Positions 40,574 through 40,680 of a stretch of DNA of 40,680 nucleotides are shown here, one piece after another; positions within the stretch are counted from its first letter, which is position 1; each line of letters opens with the position of its first letter. Position numbers and translations under genes: made by a program. The notes beneath the pieces were generated by a model. That model saw only the letters and a list, made by a program, of their open reading frames with translations. It was not told the DNA's origin and did not search any database. The DNA is from Candidatus Peribacteria bacterium (GTDB lineage: Bacteria; Patescibacteriota; Gracilibacteria; UBA1369; 2-02-FULL-48-14): NCBI GenBank assembly GCA_943349825.1, contig CALQZQ010000008.1, forward strand, positions 1 to 40,680, written 5' to 3'.

Positions 40574-40680
40574 TCAAAAAATATTGGATCGTCGGGCATC
40601 CACTGTCCTTCTGTTTAACCACGCCCGTAATGAATGGCGCTTTTGAAGAGGAAGGAGTGGACGCGCAGTTCGAAACCCAC
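40570..40680 (+). CDS. shikimate dehydrogenase-like protein, 5' fragment
   Basis: The first 37 residues of a gene that runs off the window. WIVGHPLSFCLTTPVMNGAFEEEGV aligns by eye with the AroE N-terminus (GxPLxxSxSPxxHNxxFxxxG). The substrate-binding Ser-x-Ser is changed to Cys-x-Thr-Thr and the His-Asn to Met-Asn, so it could be a divergent paralogue. ATGA overlap with the SPFH gene. Confidence 0.65.
   Translation, partial: MIKKYWIVGHPLSFCLTTPVMNGAFEEEGVDAQFETH

Overview
The window is a dense, low-redundancy bacterial segment using the standard code (TGA is a normal stop). It has about 42 protein genes and two tRNA genes. Short core proteins, few Shine-Dalgarno-like leaders, S-layer proteins anchored by SLH domains, a DprA and a PilB-type ATPase without the rest of a pilus cluster, and SAM-cycle and PPDK/glutamate dehydrogenase genes in a compact layout suggest a Patescibacteria/CPR-type genome, most like the Peregrinibacteria/Gracilibacteria side. 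This is an inference from gene content; no 16S gene is present.

Layout: 1-2.2 kb carries the 3' end of recA, then recX and nusA. 2.2-4.7 kb has a LysE-type exporter overlapping a PilB/GspE-like ATPase. 4.7-6.7 kb on the minus strand has dprA, an orphan Phd/YefM antitoxin and an S51 peptidase; the last two share a duplicated upstream palindromic module. 6.7-8.7 kb is a zur-znuC-znuB operon behind a clear inverted-repeat operator. 8.7-11.4 kb (minus) holds an unknown protein and a membrane protein/zinc-ribbon/PurM-like operon. 11.4-15.4 kb has two GT4 glycosyltransferases, a lipoprotein, NAD kinase and a small unknown protein. 15.4-20 kb (minus) has ppdK, glutamate dehydrogenase and an HTH_17 DNA-binding protein, whose neighbourhood is studded with the 8-bp palindrome GACTAGTC.

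20.2-23.1 kb has a membrane protein, tRNA-Lys(TTT), a HicBA toxin-antitoxin pair, dnaJ and tRNA-Glu(CTC). 23.3-31.2 kb is a cell-surface block: a 1564-aa S-layer protein with N-terminal SLH repeats, a TPR lipoprotein, and a 788-aa protein with C-terminal SLH repeats, each unit closed by a strong intrinsic terminator. 31.3-36.7 kb (minus) reads DUF1385, then a GT4 fused to a degenerate deacetylase-like domain, then metK and ahcY; the metK-ahcY gap is filled exactly by a 162-bp near-palindromic element. 36.8-40.7 kb has an unknown protein (possibly frameshifted), an HNH-nuclease-like protein, pgeF, an exported amidohydrolase-like protein, an SPFH/stomatin protein and the 5' end of an aroE-like gene.

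Promoters are readable in several gaps: TTGnnn, 16-17 nt, TAnnnT, often as an extended -10 TGnTAnnnT. In two cases the predicted transcript start falls on the ATG, suggesting leaderless mRNAs. The most intriguing items are the metK/ahcY inverted-repeat element, the GACTAGTC cluster, the duplicated pepE/phd control module, and the disulfide-like cysteine pairing in the two SLH proteins. No complete new defence or biosynthetic system was evident.
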